Positions 28,001 to 37,772 of a stretch of 64,000 nucleotides of DNA are shown piece after piece. The position numbers and the translations under genes were made by a program. This DNA is from Deltaproteobacteria bacterium. Its GTDB lineage: Bacteria > Myxococcota_C > UBA6777. Numbering within the stretch: position 1 is the first letter of the stretch; every line of letters begins with the position of its first letter. The DNA lies in contig SBHC01000058.1 of NCBI GenBank assembly GCA_006226375.1, positions 1 to 64,000 of the forward strand. Direction: 5' to 3'. The notes beneath the pieces were generated by a model, which saw only the letters and a program-made list of their open reading frames with translations, did no database searches and was not told the DNA's origin.

Positions 28001-29155
28001 ATGCCTCACCCTACCCGCTTCGACGTTGTCGTTTTGGGCGGCGGCCTCAATGGACTTGCCACAACCTACCACCTCTCCCGGATGGGCTGCCAAAACCTCG
28101 CTGTGTTTGAACAGTTTGGCTGGGGGCACAAAAAAGGCAGCTCCCACGGAGAAGCCCGTATCACACGAAGCGCCTACCACAACTCGACGTACGCCGCGCT
28201 GATGAAGGAGTGCAACAGCGAAGCCTGGCCACAGCTAGAATCGGACGCCGGCCGCAAACTCATTGTGCCTCATCGTTGTTGTATTTATGGACCGACCCAA
28301 GGCCCTTTCTCTGACTACGCGGAAGCTGTCGTTTCAGCCGGTGCCGATGTCATCGAGATTGATCACGCCACTGCGCGCCAACGTTTTCCAGCCTTGCGAT
28401 TCTACGAAGGAGACGGCGTCCTCGACGACAAAACAGCAGGGCTTGTTGCTGCCGAAGACACAATGACCTCGTTGCTGGCACTGGCTCGCAAGGCCAACGT
28501 TCATTTGCTGGACCAAACTCCGATACTACGCATCGAGCCACAAAGTGACGGGGTGCTGCTTCACACAGCCGACAAGCTCTACCATACAGAGCGGCTTGTC
28601 GTGACTGCTGGAGCTTGGGCGACGCGACTGCTTCCCTCACTCGCCTCTCGCTTAAATGTTTCACGACAGATCGTGATGTACTTTGCTTTGGAAGGTCTCT
28701 CCTCGCGTCTGAGCGACGATGATGTTCCGATTTGGGGCTACCTTGCTGCAGACGCAAACCCCCTTCACTACAGCATGCCCTCGTTAAACGACCAAGGCAT
28801 CAAGATCGCAAGGCACATGGTGGAAGGCCTGACAAGCGACCCCGATGCTCCAGCTCCAACCGATCACTCCGAGATGGTGGAGTATTTGCGCGCTTTTCTC
28901 CAAGTCCGGCTTCATGCCTCAGTCCAGGCTGTCCTCAAAACGGAGACGTGCCTTTATACCAACACAGTCACAGAGGACTTTATCCTCGATCACCACCCCG
29001 AACACCCGATGATAACGATCGGAACAGGCTTCTCTGGTCATGGCTTTAAGTTTGGCCCACTCACAGGAAAGATACTGGCCGAACTTTGCTTGGAAGGAAA
29101 GTCGACGGTGCAAGCCTTCTCCGACAACCGCTCTCAATTTCAAGTTGCCCTCTGA
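28001..29155 (+). CDS. FAD-dependent amine oxidase of the monomeric sarcosine / N-methyltryptophan oxidase family
   Basis: Predicted to oxidise an N-methyl or secondary amino acid, releasing hydrogen peroxide. The dinucleotide-binding GGGLNG (13-18), the SSHGEARITR segment near residues 47-56, and Cys317 in ETCLYTNT match the family; that Cys is where FAD is covalently attached in sarcosine oxidase and SolA. FILDHHPEH and GTGFSGHGFKFGP near the C-terminus are also family hallmarks. Length 384 residues fits. The ATG follows GAAAGGA. The substrate cannot be deduced from the sequence. It lies 39 bp behind the lipoprotein gene and may be part of the same transcript. Confidence 0.9.
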   Translation: MPHPTRFDVVVLGGGLNGLATTYHLSRMGCQNLAVFEQFGWGHKKGSSHGEARITRSAYHNSTYAALMKECNSEAWPQLESDAGRKLIVPHRCCIYGPTQGPFSDYAEAVVSAGADVIEIDHATARQRFPALRFYEGDGVLDDKTAGLVAAEDTMTSLLALARKANVHLLDQTPILRIEPQSDGVLLHTADKLYHTERLVVTAGAWATRLLPSLASRLNVSRQIVMYFALEGLSSRLSDDDVPIWGYLAADANPLHYSMPSLNDQGIKIARHMVEGLTSDPDAPAPTDHSEMVEYLRAFLQVRLHASVQAVLKTETCLYTNTVTEDFILDHHPEHPMITIGTGFSGHGFKFGPLTGKILAELCLEGKSTVQAFSDNRSQFQVAL

Positions 29156-29296
29156 GAACAAGCGAGACTCTCACGTAGACAAACCCATCTGAAATGACTA
29201 TCCTCAAAGTCTGACGCACAGATGTCGTTGTTTTTATAGGACAGACTCTGTGCGAAGATGCATGAATGTTTTCTTTCTCTGTGTGTATGGTGTTCC

Positions 29297-31227
29297 ATGT
29301 TTGCCCCTAAGCTTTTCCACTCCCAAGCCCAGCCTCCCCCTTCTCATAGGGGTCTACGCAAACCATTGTGGTGGCTAGGAATACTCCTCGTATTCTTGGG
29401 AACAGGCTGCGCATTAATCCAGCCACCAGGAACTCCCAACGACAACGAACAAGGTTTGATTAACTGCAGCAGTCAGCGGGATTGTTTGCCTGGACAAAAC
29501 TGCATCGCAGAACTCTGTACGGCAGAGGCCAACAACGACACACAGGCAGTGAGTGTTCAGCTCATTCCACCCAACAACCACAACTTCAAGAGCGAAGAGA
29601 AGCTCTCGATCAACAAGCAACAGTGGGTAGGAGTCACGCCAAAGCAGTTGAACGGCAAGGTGTTGCGAGCCTGGACAGCGTACACCATCAGCGGCAAGAT
29701 CTACGCGATGGAGCCGGTCGTCAACAAACCCAACGAGACCGAAGAGAGCAAGGTGCCTGCCCGGATCCGCTTCATCGGAATCAACGCAATCCCAGGCTTA
29801 CAGCTCACGTGGGAGGTGTCCACAGATCCTCGCCCAAGCCTCACTGCGCCTTACCAGCACAACCTGAGTCCGGGCGAATACATCATGGAGGTTTGGCCCC
29901 AAGACGCAAGCCGCCCACCCCACCGCTCCAAGGTAGTGATGGACAATGAGACCCTCAGCAAAACGCCGTTTATGAAGTTGGATCTTGAGCTTCCGGCCAA
30001 GAGAGACTACCCCAAAGTGACAGGCCAGCTGCTTCCGCCTGACTACAAAGGAGAAGATCTGCCAAGCCTGCGCCTCCAAGTCATGAACGCCAACGATGAG
30101 CCCCTCTCTAAAATAGTCGAGACCAACAGCAAAGGGGAATTCAGCATTCTTATGACAGTGGGCGGCGTTCCCCACCACCTGCGGATCTACCAACGAGATA
30201 CCAACGGCACGCATCCCCAGGTCGACATCCCCTTTGAGCATGAAGCCCTCAAGAAAGAAGAAACCATTGAACTCGGTAAGCTAACCATCGGAATTAGCGC
30301 CGCCAACGTCCGAATTGAAGGAACGGTACAAGCCCGTCAGCAAGACGGTGGTTACCCCATTCCAGACACCAGCGTCCGTATTCTTGGAGAGTTGGATGTC
30401 GGACAGTACAAGAGCAAGCCTCTTAAAGGTTCGTACCTTCGGATACTTCGCACCGACAGCAATGGTCGCTATTCCATCAGCCTGCCCCAAGGCAAGTACA
30501 ACTTTGAAGCCATTCCTCCAGGAACGAGTGACCGCTCCCGCGCGTACATTGTCCCGACTCAGTCGTACTTTCACGCCGATCGAAAAGTGGACCTGGAGCT
30601 TTCCCCCAAACGTCGTATTGTCGGGAAGATCTGTGAGAAAGGACAAGAAGGAAGCTGCTCAGCGACCCTGTCGAACGCGCAAATCCAGGCTCTTTGGAGA
30701 AGCCCGCTTCCACAAACACAGTCACAGTTCAAGACTGTGCAAGCGACTGCCATTCCAGTCACTCCTTTCCGCACACAGTTAAGCCGCACTGATGGCACCT
30801 ATGAGATCGCGCTGGATCCAGGCTACTACGATTTTGTGTATGTCCCACCCACAGACAGCGGGCTGGCTCGCCTGATTCGCTCCCAGGTCAAAGTGGACAA
30901 CGACTCTTCCCAACCTTACATCCAGTTCGATGCGATTCTGCCCCAAGCCAAGCACGTGGTCGGTCAGGTGCTAGGTCCAGACGGATTACCTCTCCCCAAC
31001 ACCACTGTTGAACTTTACTCCCACTCCAACAACACCGCCCAACTCTTGGGTCGTGCCATCACCAACTCGCAGGGTTTTTACAGCATCCCTTACAACACCT
31101 CGCTGCTCTCCCAGAGCAAACCCTGAGAGGTGGACTCCACGCCTGGGTATCTCACACCCCATCAAAGGCTGCTCAGAAAACCATTGACGTGAACACCTCT
31201 TTTCACGACGTTCGCGTCATACTTTGA
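29297..31227 (+). pseudogene. Carboxypeptidase-regulatory-like repeat lipoprotein with frameshifted 3' end
   Basis: Secreted lipoprotein (lipobox LGTGC, Cys38) with a short Cys-containing segment (CSSQRDCLPGQNC) and at least four carboxypeptidase-regulatory-like beta domains, recognisable by repeats such as VTGQLLPP, RIEGTVQARQQ, RIVGKICEKG and VVGQVLGPDGLPLPNTTV. The frame stops at 31126 inside the last domain (after LLSQSKP). In the -1 frame the domain continues: LPEQTLRGGLHAWVS, then QKTIDVNTSFHDVRVIL and a stop at 31225-31227. Removing one CT from CTCTC near 31106-31110 restores a seamless 642-residue protein. The break is a recent mutation, a slippage event or a sequencing error. The start is uncertain: an alternative ATG is at 29258. 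Confidence 0.75.
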
Positions 31228-31671
31228 TTTTCCGACAGCATCTCCTCCACAAGAAAACAGACCACAAAGTGAATCATTGCCTTTGGCACAACGTCCAAAT
31301 CCATGTATCGAAAAAAACTTGCCCAGAGCGTCGGATGCTTTGGCGGTCTTGGGTTGCCTTTTCCCCAGAGAATGAACATACAGTGGGTTAAGAGACTCAT
31401 GCACCGATCAGGTGGATAAAGTTTCATCCAACTGGTTAGCTGTTCATCCTTTTGTGAGTTCCATCACGATTTCGATCGCATACAGGACACGACGATCCGC
31501 GAATTTGAAGTTGGTACGAACCTTGCTTGGGGAAAAAGCCAAACGCGGAAGGAATCTTTCGAAACAAACTATGCTGCTTCTAGCTCGCAACAATGTTTCA
31601 CTTGCACGACCCGACTTTTCGGCAAACACGCCAAGCGGTATCGTGCCATCATAGAGAGTGAGGGAAAATTT
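31228..31671. other. Intergenic region without recognisable gene
   Basis: About 440 bp. A 74-codon minus-strand frame at 31203-31427 has some protein-like composition but no recognised motif and overlaps the restored 3' end of the previous gene. No convincing promoter or terminator is seen. Confidence 0.3.
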
Positions 31672-33135
31672 ATGAGACGACGTACATTGCTCTACGGAAT
31701 GTTCGCACTCTTCATCTTCGCAGGCACAACCCTGACAGGATGTTTCTGCTACCACCCCCGGACTCACTACTGTGAGAGCTATCCGGGCGATCCGTACTGC
31801 TACGGTGATGATGTTCCCGTCCCCGGTTCCAACACCAACAACCCCGGCAATGCAAACACCTGCACCAAAGGTTGGCATTGTCCGATGGGTCAAGTCTGCT
31901 ACAAGGGCTCTTGCCAAAAGCCGACCCCCAAAATGCCTGCTGAGTGTCGTCGCGACTACGACTGCCCCCGTGGCTACGTTTGTGACCCTGAACAAAACTG
32001 TCGCCCCAGTTGCAAGACTGACAACGACTGCTCTCACTTGAATCCCAAGTGCAGTTGCCAAAACAACCGTTGCTACCCCGATCCTGGCAATGGCGGAAAC
32101 AACAACAACAACAACGGCAACACGAACAACAACAACGGCAACACAAACAACAACAACAACGGCAACACGAACAACAACAACACAGGGACCCCCTGTAAGA
32201 CGCACACCGAGTGTCGCCGCGGCGAGTACTGCGCTGCTGGTCAATGCAAGCCCGGCTGTTCCGCAGACAACGACTGTAGCTATGGCAATGTCTGTCGCAG
32301 CAACCAGTGCGCGAAAGGTTGCAAAACCGACAACGACTGCACCAAAGATGAGTTGTGTGTGAACGGCGGTTGCAAAAGTGGTGTATGCCGCACCGATGCA
32401 GACTGCACCGAAGGCAAGATCTGCCCTGCAGCTGGTGGAAACTGCACCGAAGGTTGTCGTCGTGACGCTGATTGTGGTGAAGGCAAGTCCTGCAAAAACA
32501 ACAAGTGCACCGACACCTCCAACGCCTGCTCCAACGACCAAGAGTGTAACCTCGGCCAAATCTGCAAAGGCGCACTTTGTGTCGAAGGCTGCCGCAGCAC
32601 CAACGATTGCCCCCGAGGCTCCACCTGCCAGAGCGGAAAATGCACCGCGGTTCAGTGTACTCGCGATGCAGAGTGTGGCACCGGCAAGATCTGCGATGGC
32701 AACCAGTGCAAAGCAGGATGTCGCCGCGATGTGGACTGTGGCGCAGGTAATGTCTGCAGCAACAACGTCTGCAAAAAAGGCGGCTGCTCCAGTGACACCG
32801 AGTGTGGCGCCGGCAAATACTGTGACACCAACGGTGCTTGCCAGAGCGGCTGCAACAAAGACAGCCTCTGCGGCAAAGGCAAAATCTGTGACACCGCCAC
32901 CAAGGCATGTGTTGATGGATGTCGCCAAAACCTCGACTGTGACCAGGGTTATGTCTGCGCTGAGTCGAAGTGTGTGAAGCAGTGTCGTGCAAGCTGCGAG
33001 TGCCCCACCGGCATGGTTTGTGGCTCCAGCAACACCTGTGAGAAGCCCGACACCTCCAAGCCCAAAGTGGCTTGCAAAGTGGACTGCGAGTGCCCCTCCG
33101 GCCAAAAGTGTGGCACTGACGGTTTCTGTCAGTAA
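31672..33135 (+). CDS. Cysteine-rich repeat lipoprotein with Asn-rich linker
   Basis: Lipoprotein (lipobox LTGC, Cys24) with repeated Dickkopf-N/EGF-like mini-modules of the form C-x(4)-DC-x-x-G-x-x-C-x(4)-C. Two or three modules come first, then a low-complexity Asn/Gly/Thr linker (about 140-170) and about nine further modules. Cysteines are paired and abundant, so the protein should be disulfide-stapled outside the inner membrane. It resembles the 1210-residue protein at 59220-62852 and the one at 42251-43351. Function is unknown; surface binding is a guess. A plus-strand terminator follows at 33201. Length 487 residues. Confidence 0.8.
   Translation: MRRRTLLYGMFALFIFAGTTLTGCFCYHPRTHYCESYPGDPYCYGDDVPVPGSNTNNPGNANTCTKGWHCPMGQVCYKGSCQKPTPKMPAECRRDYDCPRGYVCDPEQNCRPSCKTDNDCSHLNPKCSCQNNRCYPDPGNGGNNNNNNGNTNNNNGNTNNNNNGNTNNNNTGTPCKTHTECRRGEYCAAGQCKPGCSADNDCSYGNVCRSNQCAKGCKTDNDCTKDELCVNGGCKSGVCRTDADCTEGKICPAAGGNCTEGCRRDADCGEGKSCKNNKCTDTSNACSNDQECNLGQICKGALCVEGCRSTNDCPRGSTCQSGKCTAVQCTRDAECGTGKICDGNQCKAGCRRDVDCGAGNVCSNNVCKKGGCSSDTECGAGKYCDTNGACQSGCNKDSLCGKGKICDTATKACVDGCRQNLDCDQGYVCAESKCVKQCRASCECPTGMVCGSSNTCEKPDTSKPKVACKVDCECPSGQKCGTDGFCQ
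32092..32190 (+). repeat. AAC/GGC microsatellite encoding the Asn-rich linker
   Basis: Runs of AAC codons punctuated by GGC AAC ACG units encode NNNNGNT-type repeats. Length change by slippage would stay in frame. Confidence 0.85.
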
Positions 33136-33200
33136 TCACTCTTCCCCTTACTGGGGAACGATTGGGTAGCTGAACTACCCACTCTCTATTTCGCGAAAGG

Positions 33201-33233
33201 CCACGTTCTCCTTCGAGGGAACGTGGTTTTTTT
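33201..33233 (+). terminator. Rho-independent terminator
   Basis: CCACGTTC (33201-33208) pairs with GAACGTGG (33219-33226), closed by an additional CCT/AGG inner stem, followed by seven Ts (33227-33233). It ends the Cys-rich lipoprotein transcript. Confidence 0.9.
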
Positions 33234-33344
33234 ATGGACTCAGACCCGATGCCCTGTGAGTTGCAAACCGCGGTTCGTTGCGCTACAATGGCCGCGTTTG
33301 TCGAAGGTTATGTATCGAATTCTGATGGGAAGGAAACGTATCGT

Positions 33345-34100
33345 ATGAAACGCCTTTTGCTCTGTGTCTGTTTCTCTGTCACCTTGGGATTGTTGGCTTG
33401 CTCATCGGGAGATGGGAACAGCAACAACAACAACAACTCCAACAGCAACGCGACAGCCGAGTGCGAAGGCCCTCGCGATTGTTGGAAAAAGATTTGCCCC
33501 CAAGAAGACAAAGTCGAATACAAAGAATGCGTGACCAAGCGTATCAACATCCAGCCCGACAAAGAAGGGAACAACCACCTTCCCGAGTATCTGTCATGTA
33601 CAACAGAGAAAAAGTGCGTTGACACCCCAACCAGCACACTGGGTGGAGGACAAATCGATGTCAAAGTGGAACCTTCCACAGTCCGTATTCAGTGGCTTCG
33701 GTTGTACATCTATCCCAACGTAGACATGGACGGCAAGGCCATCACTTGTGAGCGACTCAAGAAAATCGCGACCGATGATCCAGAGTCCTTGATGGGCGAC
33801 GATCTGCGACGCTACTGGCCGCCACGAGATGCAACGCAACCCAGCACAACGCCAGTGTCTGCTCAACAAGGTGACACTCCCCTACCCCTTCTCTTTGGAA
33901 CAACGCCCGTGACAGTTCCCGCAGGGAAACACATCTATGTTGTTCAGGGTTTCTGCACTTCCGGCCAAGGTTCAATGCCTGGACCTGAAGCTGCGTTGAA
34001 GTGGTGGGAATGCAAAGAAAACGTTGAGTTCAAGTCCGGAGACAAGAACTCCATTGAAGCCAAGTTGGACGCAACACAAAGCGAAGGTTGTCTTCCCTAA
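33345..34100 (+). CDS. Lipoprotein with Asn-rich linker, unknown function
   Basis: Not recognised. Signal peptide with lipobox LLAC (Cys19), then a Ser-Asn linker (GNSNNNNNSNSN) and a compact domain of about 210 residues with ten or so Cys, likely disulfide-bonded. ATG at 33345 follows AAGGA and puts the signal peptide at the N-terminus; a longer frame starts 37 codons upstream just after the terminator but is rejected for lack of a signal. Length 251 residues. Confidence 0.75.
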   Translation: MKRLLLCVCFSVTLGLLACSSGDGNSNNNNNSNSNATAECEGPRDCWKKICPQEDKVEYKECVTKRINIQPDKEGNNHLPEYLSCTTEKKCVDTPTSTLGGGQIDVKVEPSTVRIQWLRLYIYPNVDMDGKAITCERLKKIATDDPESLMGDDLRRYWPPRDATQPSTTPVSAQQGDTPLPLLFGTTPVTVPAGKHIYVVQGFCTSGQGSMPGPEAALKWWECKENVEFKSGDKNSIEAKLDATQSEGCLP

Positions 34101-34129
34101 GTTCAGCTCCTTCCCCCTTCCAATCTTCC

Positions 34130-34399
34130 TTAGTCCAGCTTGTTTCCAGCATCAGCCTCACAGCGAACAAATTCATCGGTCCCCACTTTGGTGGGACGAC
34201 AGAGACCACCCACACATGTAAACTCCGGTCCACAGTCACCGCTGGGTGAACAAGGACGACACTCCAGGTTTGCTTGCGAAACGAAGCAACCCAAAGTACC
34301 TCCCCCTGTGATCGCAAACCATCCACCCAGTAGGGCAAGGGCCAGCATCACGCGCCACAAACGGACAAACCTGGGAGAGTGTGTGGAAGTTGGCTTCAT
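34130..34399 (-). CDS. Small secreted cysteine-containing protein, unknown function
   Basis: 89 residues with a hydrophobic N-terminal segment (about 12-37) ending in LGC, a possible lipobox, then a short Cys-rich part (ECRPCSPSGDCGPEFTCVGGLC) of the same C-x-x-G-x-x-C style as neighbouring proteins. The chosen ATG avoids an N-terminal stretch before the signal; the ribosome site is weak. It converges on the previous lipoprotein with a 29-bp gap. Confidence 0.55.
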   Translation of the reverse strand: MKPTSTHSPRFVRLWRVMLALALLGGWFAITGGGTLGCFVSQANLECRPCSPSGDCGPEFTCVGGLCRPTKVGTDEFVRCEADAGNKLD

Positions 34400-34471
34400 A
34401 AGATGGCAACACCCTTTGTGAGCAAACATGGAAAAGGAGAACATGGAAAAGGACCCTCAGTCACCATGAGT

Positions 34472-35503
34472 TCAGAAGGTTCTGAGGAAGACATGGGCTT
34501 GAGGAGCCTTCCTGGCTTTGGGTGGAGGCAGCAACGGCTGGATCCACTGCGAGATATGTAGGGCAAAGCCTGTAAAGAGCAACACGCCCGAAACGCCAAA
34601 CATAATATTCGCCGCAGATGCACGCTCTTTGGCGCGCCCGTCCAACTCCAAGTAACGCACCGTTCCTTCTGGAGAGAAATCGGCCTCGTTGCGTTGGAGT
34701 TCGTCCCAGAGGGCAAGCCCTCCAAGAACACAGCCGGTTCCAAAAGCCCCTGCGCCCAGGCCAATCGCGATCCACGCCGAGATCCGAATACTGGTTGACG
34801 GCTCCGGCGGCTTGGGACCGACCAAACCCCCTCGACTATCCGGCGGTCTCCGGTCAGGAGGAGGTCTACGACGAACCTTCGACCGCAAAGCCGAAGCCTT
34901 CTGACGCTCGCATGCTGGGCCGTATGGCTTGCTGGTTTTCGCGAACAAGCTGCGAATCTGAGGAGACAAATCCAAACGTGAGGGCAGCGCAATACAAGGG
35001 TCTAGCAACAACGCTTTCTCAAACGCGTTCACCCCACGCTGCTGCTGCAGCAAATGGATGTAGCTCAAACCCAAATAGAGAAACAACAAGGCCCGTTGAG
35101 ATTTTTTGAGTTTAAACAGCGAGCGCTGCTTGGTTTCTGTAAAGCGGGAGAGAGCTTTTTCCCATTCGGCCTGTCGGCTCAGCGCAATCCCTTCTGAAAA
35201 CGCTTTGGGTAGAGCACTCTTCGCAGCCGCTGGACGAGGAGAGCTCTTTGTGGTTTGGGTCGATTTGGAAGGTGGAGGTGTTGCTCTGGCTTTGGGCGAA
35301 GTTTGCGTTTCTGCCCTGCTGTCCGAAGGAAAGATAACAAAAAGAGACAACGCCAAGGCAAACCAGATGGGCAGAGAAGGAAATGAGGAAAGAAAGGCAC
35401 GGAAAGAGGAAGAAGAAGCGGGAATGACGCAACACAGGGGGAATGCGCGCAGATGCGTTGCGTCCTGCACCCTGGTTTTCCAACAAGATGGGTAGAACCT
35501 CAT
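34472..35503 (-). CDS. TPR-like membrane protein, paralogue-like to 24591-25538
   Basis: Not recognised by name. A hydrophobic segment (SLPIWFALALSLFVIF) is followed by a Ser/Thr/Pro-rich linker, TPR-like helices (FSEGIALSRQAEWEKALSRF and LGLSYIHLLQQQRGVNAFEKALLLDP), an Arg/Pro-rich stretch and two C-terminal hydrophobic helices separated by a charged loop. This matches the layout of the TPR protein in the kinase operon. The start is uncertain: several in-frame ATG/GTG codons precede the membrane segment and none has a strong ribosome site. About 343 residues from this ATG. Confidence 0.6.
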   Translation of the reverse strand: MRFYPSCWKTRVQDATHLRAFPLCCVIPASSSSFRAFLSSFPSLPIWFALALSLFVIFPSDSRAETQTSPKARATPPPSKSTQTTKSSPRPAAAKSALPKAFSEGIALSRQAEWEKALSRFTETKQRSLFKLKKSQRALLFLYLGLSYIHLLQQQRGVNAFEKALLLDPCIALPSRLDLSPQIRSLFAKTSKPYGPACERQKASALRSKVRRRPPPDRRPPDSRGGLVGPKPPEPSTSIRISAWIAIGLGAGAFGTGCVLGGLALWDELQRNEADFSPEGTVRYLELDGRAKERASAANIMFGVSGVLLFTGFALHISQWIQPLLPPPKARKAPQAHVFLRTF

Positions 35504-35617
35504 CCCACAAACCCCGCGCAATGGGGAGCCCAAGGCCCAATTGTTCTGCCCATGTAGGCAGACTTACCTTGACGCACCCACACGTCTCCCCGCTTCCAGG
35601 CAATGACCAGCGCTCCC

Positions 35618-36556
35618 TTACGAGGAGGCTTCCATTCGCTCCTGGTTACGCTGTTCCACAAAGTTTTTGATGAACAGTTCACCTGCTCGATAAGAGCTTC
35701 GGACCAAGGGACCGGCTGCCACAAACACAAAGCCGCGCTTGCGGCCTTCTTCTGCAAGCTCATCAAACCGTGAAGGTGGAACAAACTCAGAGACAAGAAC
35801 ATGCTTTGTCGTAGGTTGAAGGTACTGCCCCAACGTCAGGATGTCTACCCCTGCTTCGCGCAGATCGTCCATCGCTGCCAGGACATCCTCCTTGGTTTCA
35901 CCCAAGCCAAGCATCAGAGAGGATTTGGTGATGGTGTCTGCGTCCACTTCTTTGGCGTACCGCAGAACCTCCAAGGATTGGTCAAAGCTACACCTTGGAT
36001 CACGAACTTTTGGCGTTAAGCTCCGCACAGTCTCCATGTTATGGGAGAAGACGGTTGGCTTGGCTGCCACGACGGTGGCGATGTCTTCACGTTTTCCACG
36101 AAAGTCGGGAGTCAGAACCTCCACCATGATGGAGTTCTCCGACAGCTCGTACACCTTCCGAATGGTGTCCGCAAAATGATTTGCGCCACCGTCAGGGAGG
36201 TCATCGCGGTCTACGGATGTAATGACCACATAGTCGAGGTCCATCGCAACCGAAGCTTCGGCTACTTTGTAAGGCTCTTGCGTGTCCACCTCGATGCCAT
36301 GTTTGCGCGTCATCACGTTGCAGAAACGACAACCGCGGGTGCAGATGTCACCCAACAGCATAAAGGTAGCGGTCCCACCACCCCAACATTCTGCCAAGTT
36401 CGGGCACTTGCCCTCTTCACAGATGGTGTGGAGGTTGCGCTCTTTAAGCAGCTTCTTGAGTCGTACGTAGTTTTCGCCTGAGGGGATATCACTTCGCAGC
36501 CAAGCGGGCTTTCGACCACTCAGTCGCTTACGCTTTCTTTCGCGATGATCCAACAT
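35618..36556 (-). CDS. lipA: Lipoyl synthase
   Basis: Radical-SAM enzyme that inserts two sulfurs into octanoyl-protein. The auxiliary cluster motif uses Cys46, Cys51 and Cys57 (CEEGKCPNLAEC); the radical-SAM cluster uses Cys72, Cys76 and Cys79 (CTRGCRFC). The C-terminal RSSY serine motif is present. ATG at 36556 follows GGGGAGGA. Length 312 residues is normal. lipB is not adjacent. It lies 166 bp downstream of recR on the same strand. Confidence 0.96.
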   Translation of the reverse strand: MLDHRERKRKRLSGRKPAWLRSDIPSGENYVRLKKLLKERNLHTICEEGKCPNLAECWGGGTATFMLLGDICTRGCRFCNVMTRKHGIEVDTQEPYKVAEASVAMDLDYVVITSVDRDDLPDGGANHFADTIRKVYELSENSIMVEVLTPDFRGKREDIATVVAAKPTVFSHNMETVRSLTPKVRDPRCSFDQSLEVLRYAKEVDADTITKSSLMLGLGETKEDVLAAMDDLREAGVDILTLGQYLQPTTKHVLVSEFVPPSRFDELAEEGRKRGFVFVAAGPLVRSSYRAGELFIKNFVEQRNQERMEASS

Positions 36557-36722
36557 AATATGGGTTCCTCCCCTGCTTCTCGGGTGTTTCGAACCTTGGT
36601 TCAGCCGACAAGCAGAACGTGTCATCAATCAATGCAGGTCTCCCAAGTGGGGAGACAGACGCCCCCATCATAAGACGGTGAGCCGAGATAAACAAGATGA
36701 CCAGTGAATGAAACTGGAAAAG

Positions 36723-37325
36723 TTAAGTGATGGGGCGGCGCTGCTGAAGCGCATGGATCAACGTGTTGCGATCGATGTACTCCAGATCCCCTCCCATGGG
36801 AATTCCTGAAGCAATTCTCGTCACAGGAACGCCGCTTGGAGAGAGAATCTTGAACAGGTACAACGCAGTCGACTCGCCTTCCACCGTGGGGTTGGTTGCC
36901 ACAATGATCTCACGGATAGGAGCATGAGTAGCAGGCAGTCGCTGCAACAGCTCTCGCACACGAAGTTGGTCTGGCGTGATCCCTTCCAAAGGAGCCAATG
37001 CACCATGTAGAACATGGTAGACCCCTTTGAATTCCCGGGTCCGCTCGATCGCCAGCAAATCAGGGACTTGTTCCACAACACAGACAAGACCTTGATCACG
37101 CTGTGGGTCCGCACAAATGGTGCAAGGGTCTGACTCGGTCAGGTTGCAACAAATGGAGCAAAACCGGACACGTTCCACAAGGTCTTGCAGACCGACGGCC
37201 AGGTTCTCCGCAAAAGTACGTTCCCCTTGGAGCAAGGAGAAGACCATGCGTGTTGCCGATTTTTCACCGACACCAGGGAGTCGACAAAGCAGCCGGATCA
37301 AATGTTGAATGGGATCGTTGTTCAT
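36723..37325 (-). CDS. recR: Recombination protein RecR
   Basis: Toroidal RecFOR-pathway protein that loads RecA at gaps. An N-terminal helix-hairpin-helix (LCRLPGVGEKSA), a four-Cys zinc motif (CSICCNLTESDPCTIC), a Toprim domain (VCVVEQVPDLLAIE) and the Walker-like C-terminus (ASGIPMGGDLEYID) are all present. Length 200 residues is standard. It is third in the dnaX-ybaB-recR unit, 11 bp after ybaB. Confidence 0.97.
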   Translation of the reverse strand: MNNDPIQHLIRLLCRLPGVGEKSATRMVFSLLQGERTFAENLAVGLQDLVERVRFCSICCNLTESDPCTICADPQRDQGLVCVVEQVPDLLAIERTREFKGVYHVLHGALAPLEGITPDQLRVRELLQRLPATHAPIREIIVATNPTVEGESTALYLFKILSPSGVPVTRIASGIPMGGDLEYIDRNTLIHALQQRRPIT

Positions 37326-37336
37326 TCGCCCGAAGC

Positions 37337-37669
37337 CTAGAACATTCCGCCGAGGCCACCAAGACCACCCATCATGCCTGCCGGCACAATCTTGCTCATT
37401 TCCTCTTGGTGTTTCTCATCCGCAAGACGCATACCTTCGTTAACAGCTGCAACGACGAGGTCTTGGAGCATTTCGATATCTTCGGGATCAACCACGTCGG
37501 GCTCGATGTGGACGCTCACCACTCGCTTGTGGCCGTTCACCACAGCCTTCACCATACCGCCACCCACAGCAGCTTCCACTTCCAAGTTGCCGAGTTCTTT
37601 TTGCATCTCGGCCATTTTGCGCTGCATCTGCTGCGCTTGCTTCATCAAATTTTGCATTCCACCTTTCAT
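37337..37669 (-). CDS. ybaB: YbaB/EbfC-family nucleoid-associated protein
   Basis: Small DNA-binding dimer. The MKGGMQNLMKQAQQMQ start, the helical QRKMAEMQKELGNLEVE and the beta segment GGGMVKAVVNGHKRVVSVHI fit the family. The C-terminus is Gly/Met-rich. ATG at 37669 follows AGAGGA; an earlier frame start is 12 codons upstream. Length 110 residues. Located between dnaX and recR as in most bacteria. Confidence 0.95.
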   Translation of the reverse strand: MKGGMQNLMKQAQQMQRKMAEMQKELGNLEVEAAVGGGMVKAVVNGHKRVVSVHIEPDVVDPEDIEMLQDLVVAAVNEGMRLADEKHQEEMSKIVPAGMMGGLGGLGGMF

Positions 37670-37772
37670 GATCGTGGTCCTCTTGGTTTGAAGAACTCTT
37701 CGCAAAAGCGACGTTCGGTCTTATTTAAGCCATCCCCTCTTTGGATTCATTGTACTCGAAGGTACCACAATC

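Noticed and set aside
31203-31427. 74-codon minus-strand frame with protein-like composition
   Set aside because: No recognised motif, overlaps the restored 3' end of the previous gene, and no ribosome site.
31444-33105. 553-codon minus-strand frame opposite the Cys-rich lipoprotein
   Set aside because: Val/Ala/Thr repeats follow from the antisense of Cys/Asn codons; no supporting start signal.
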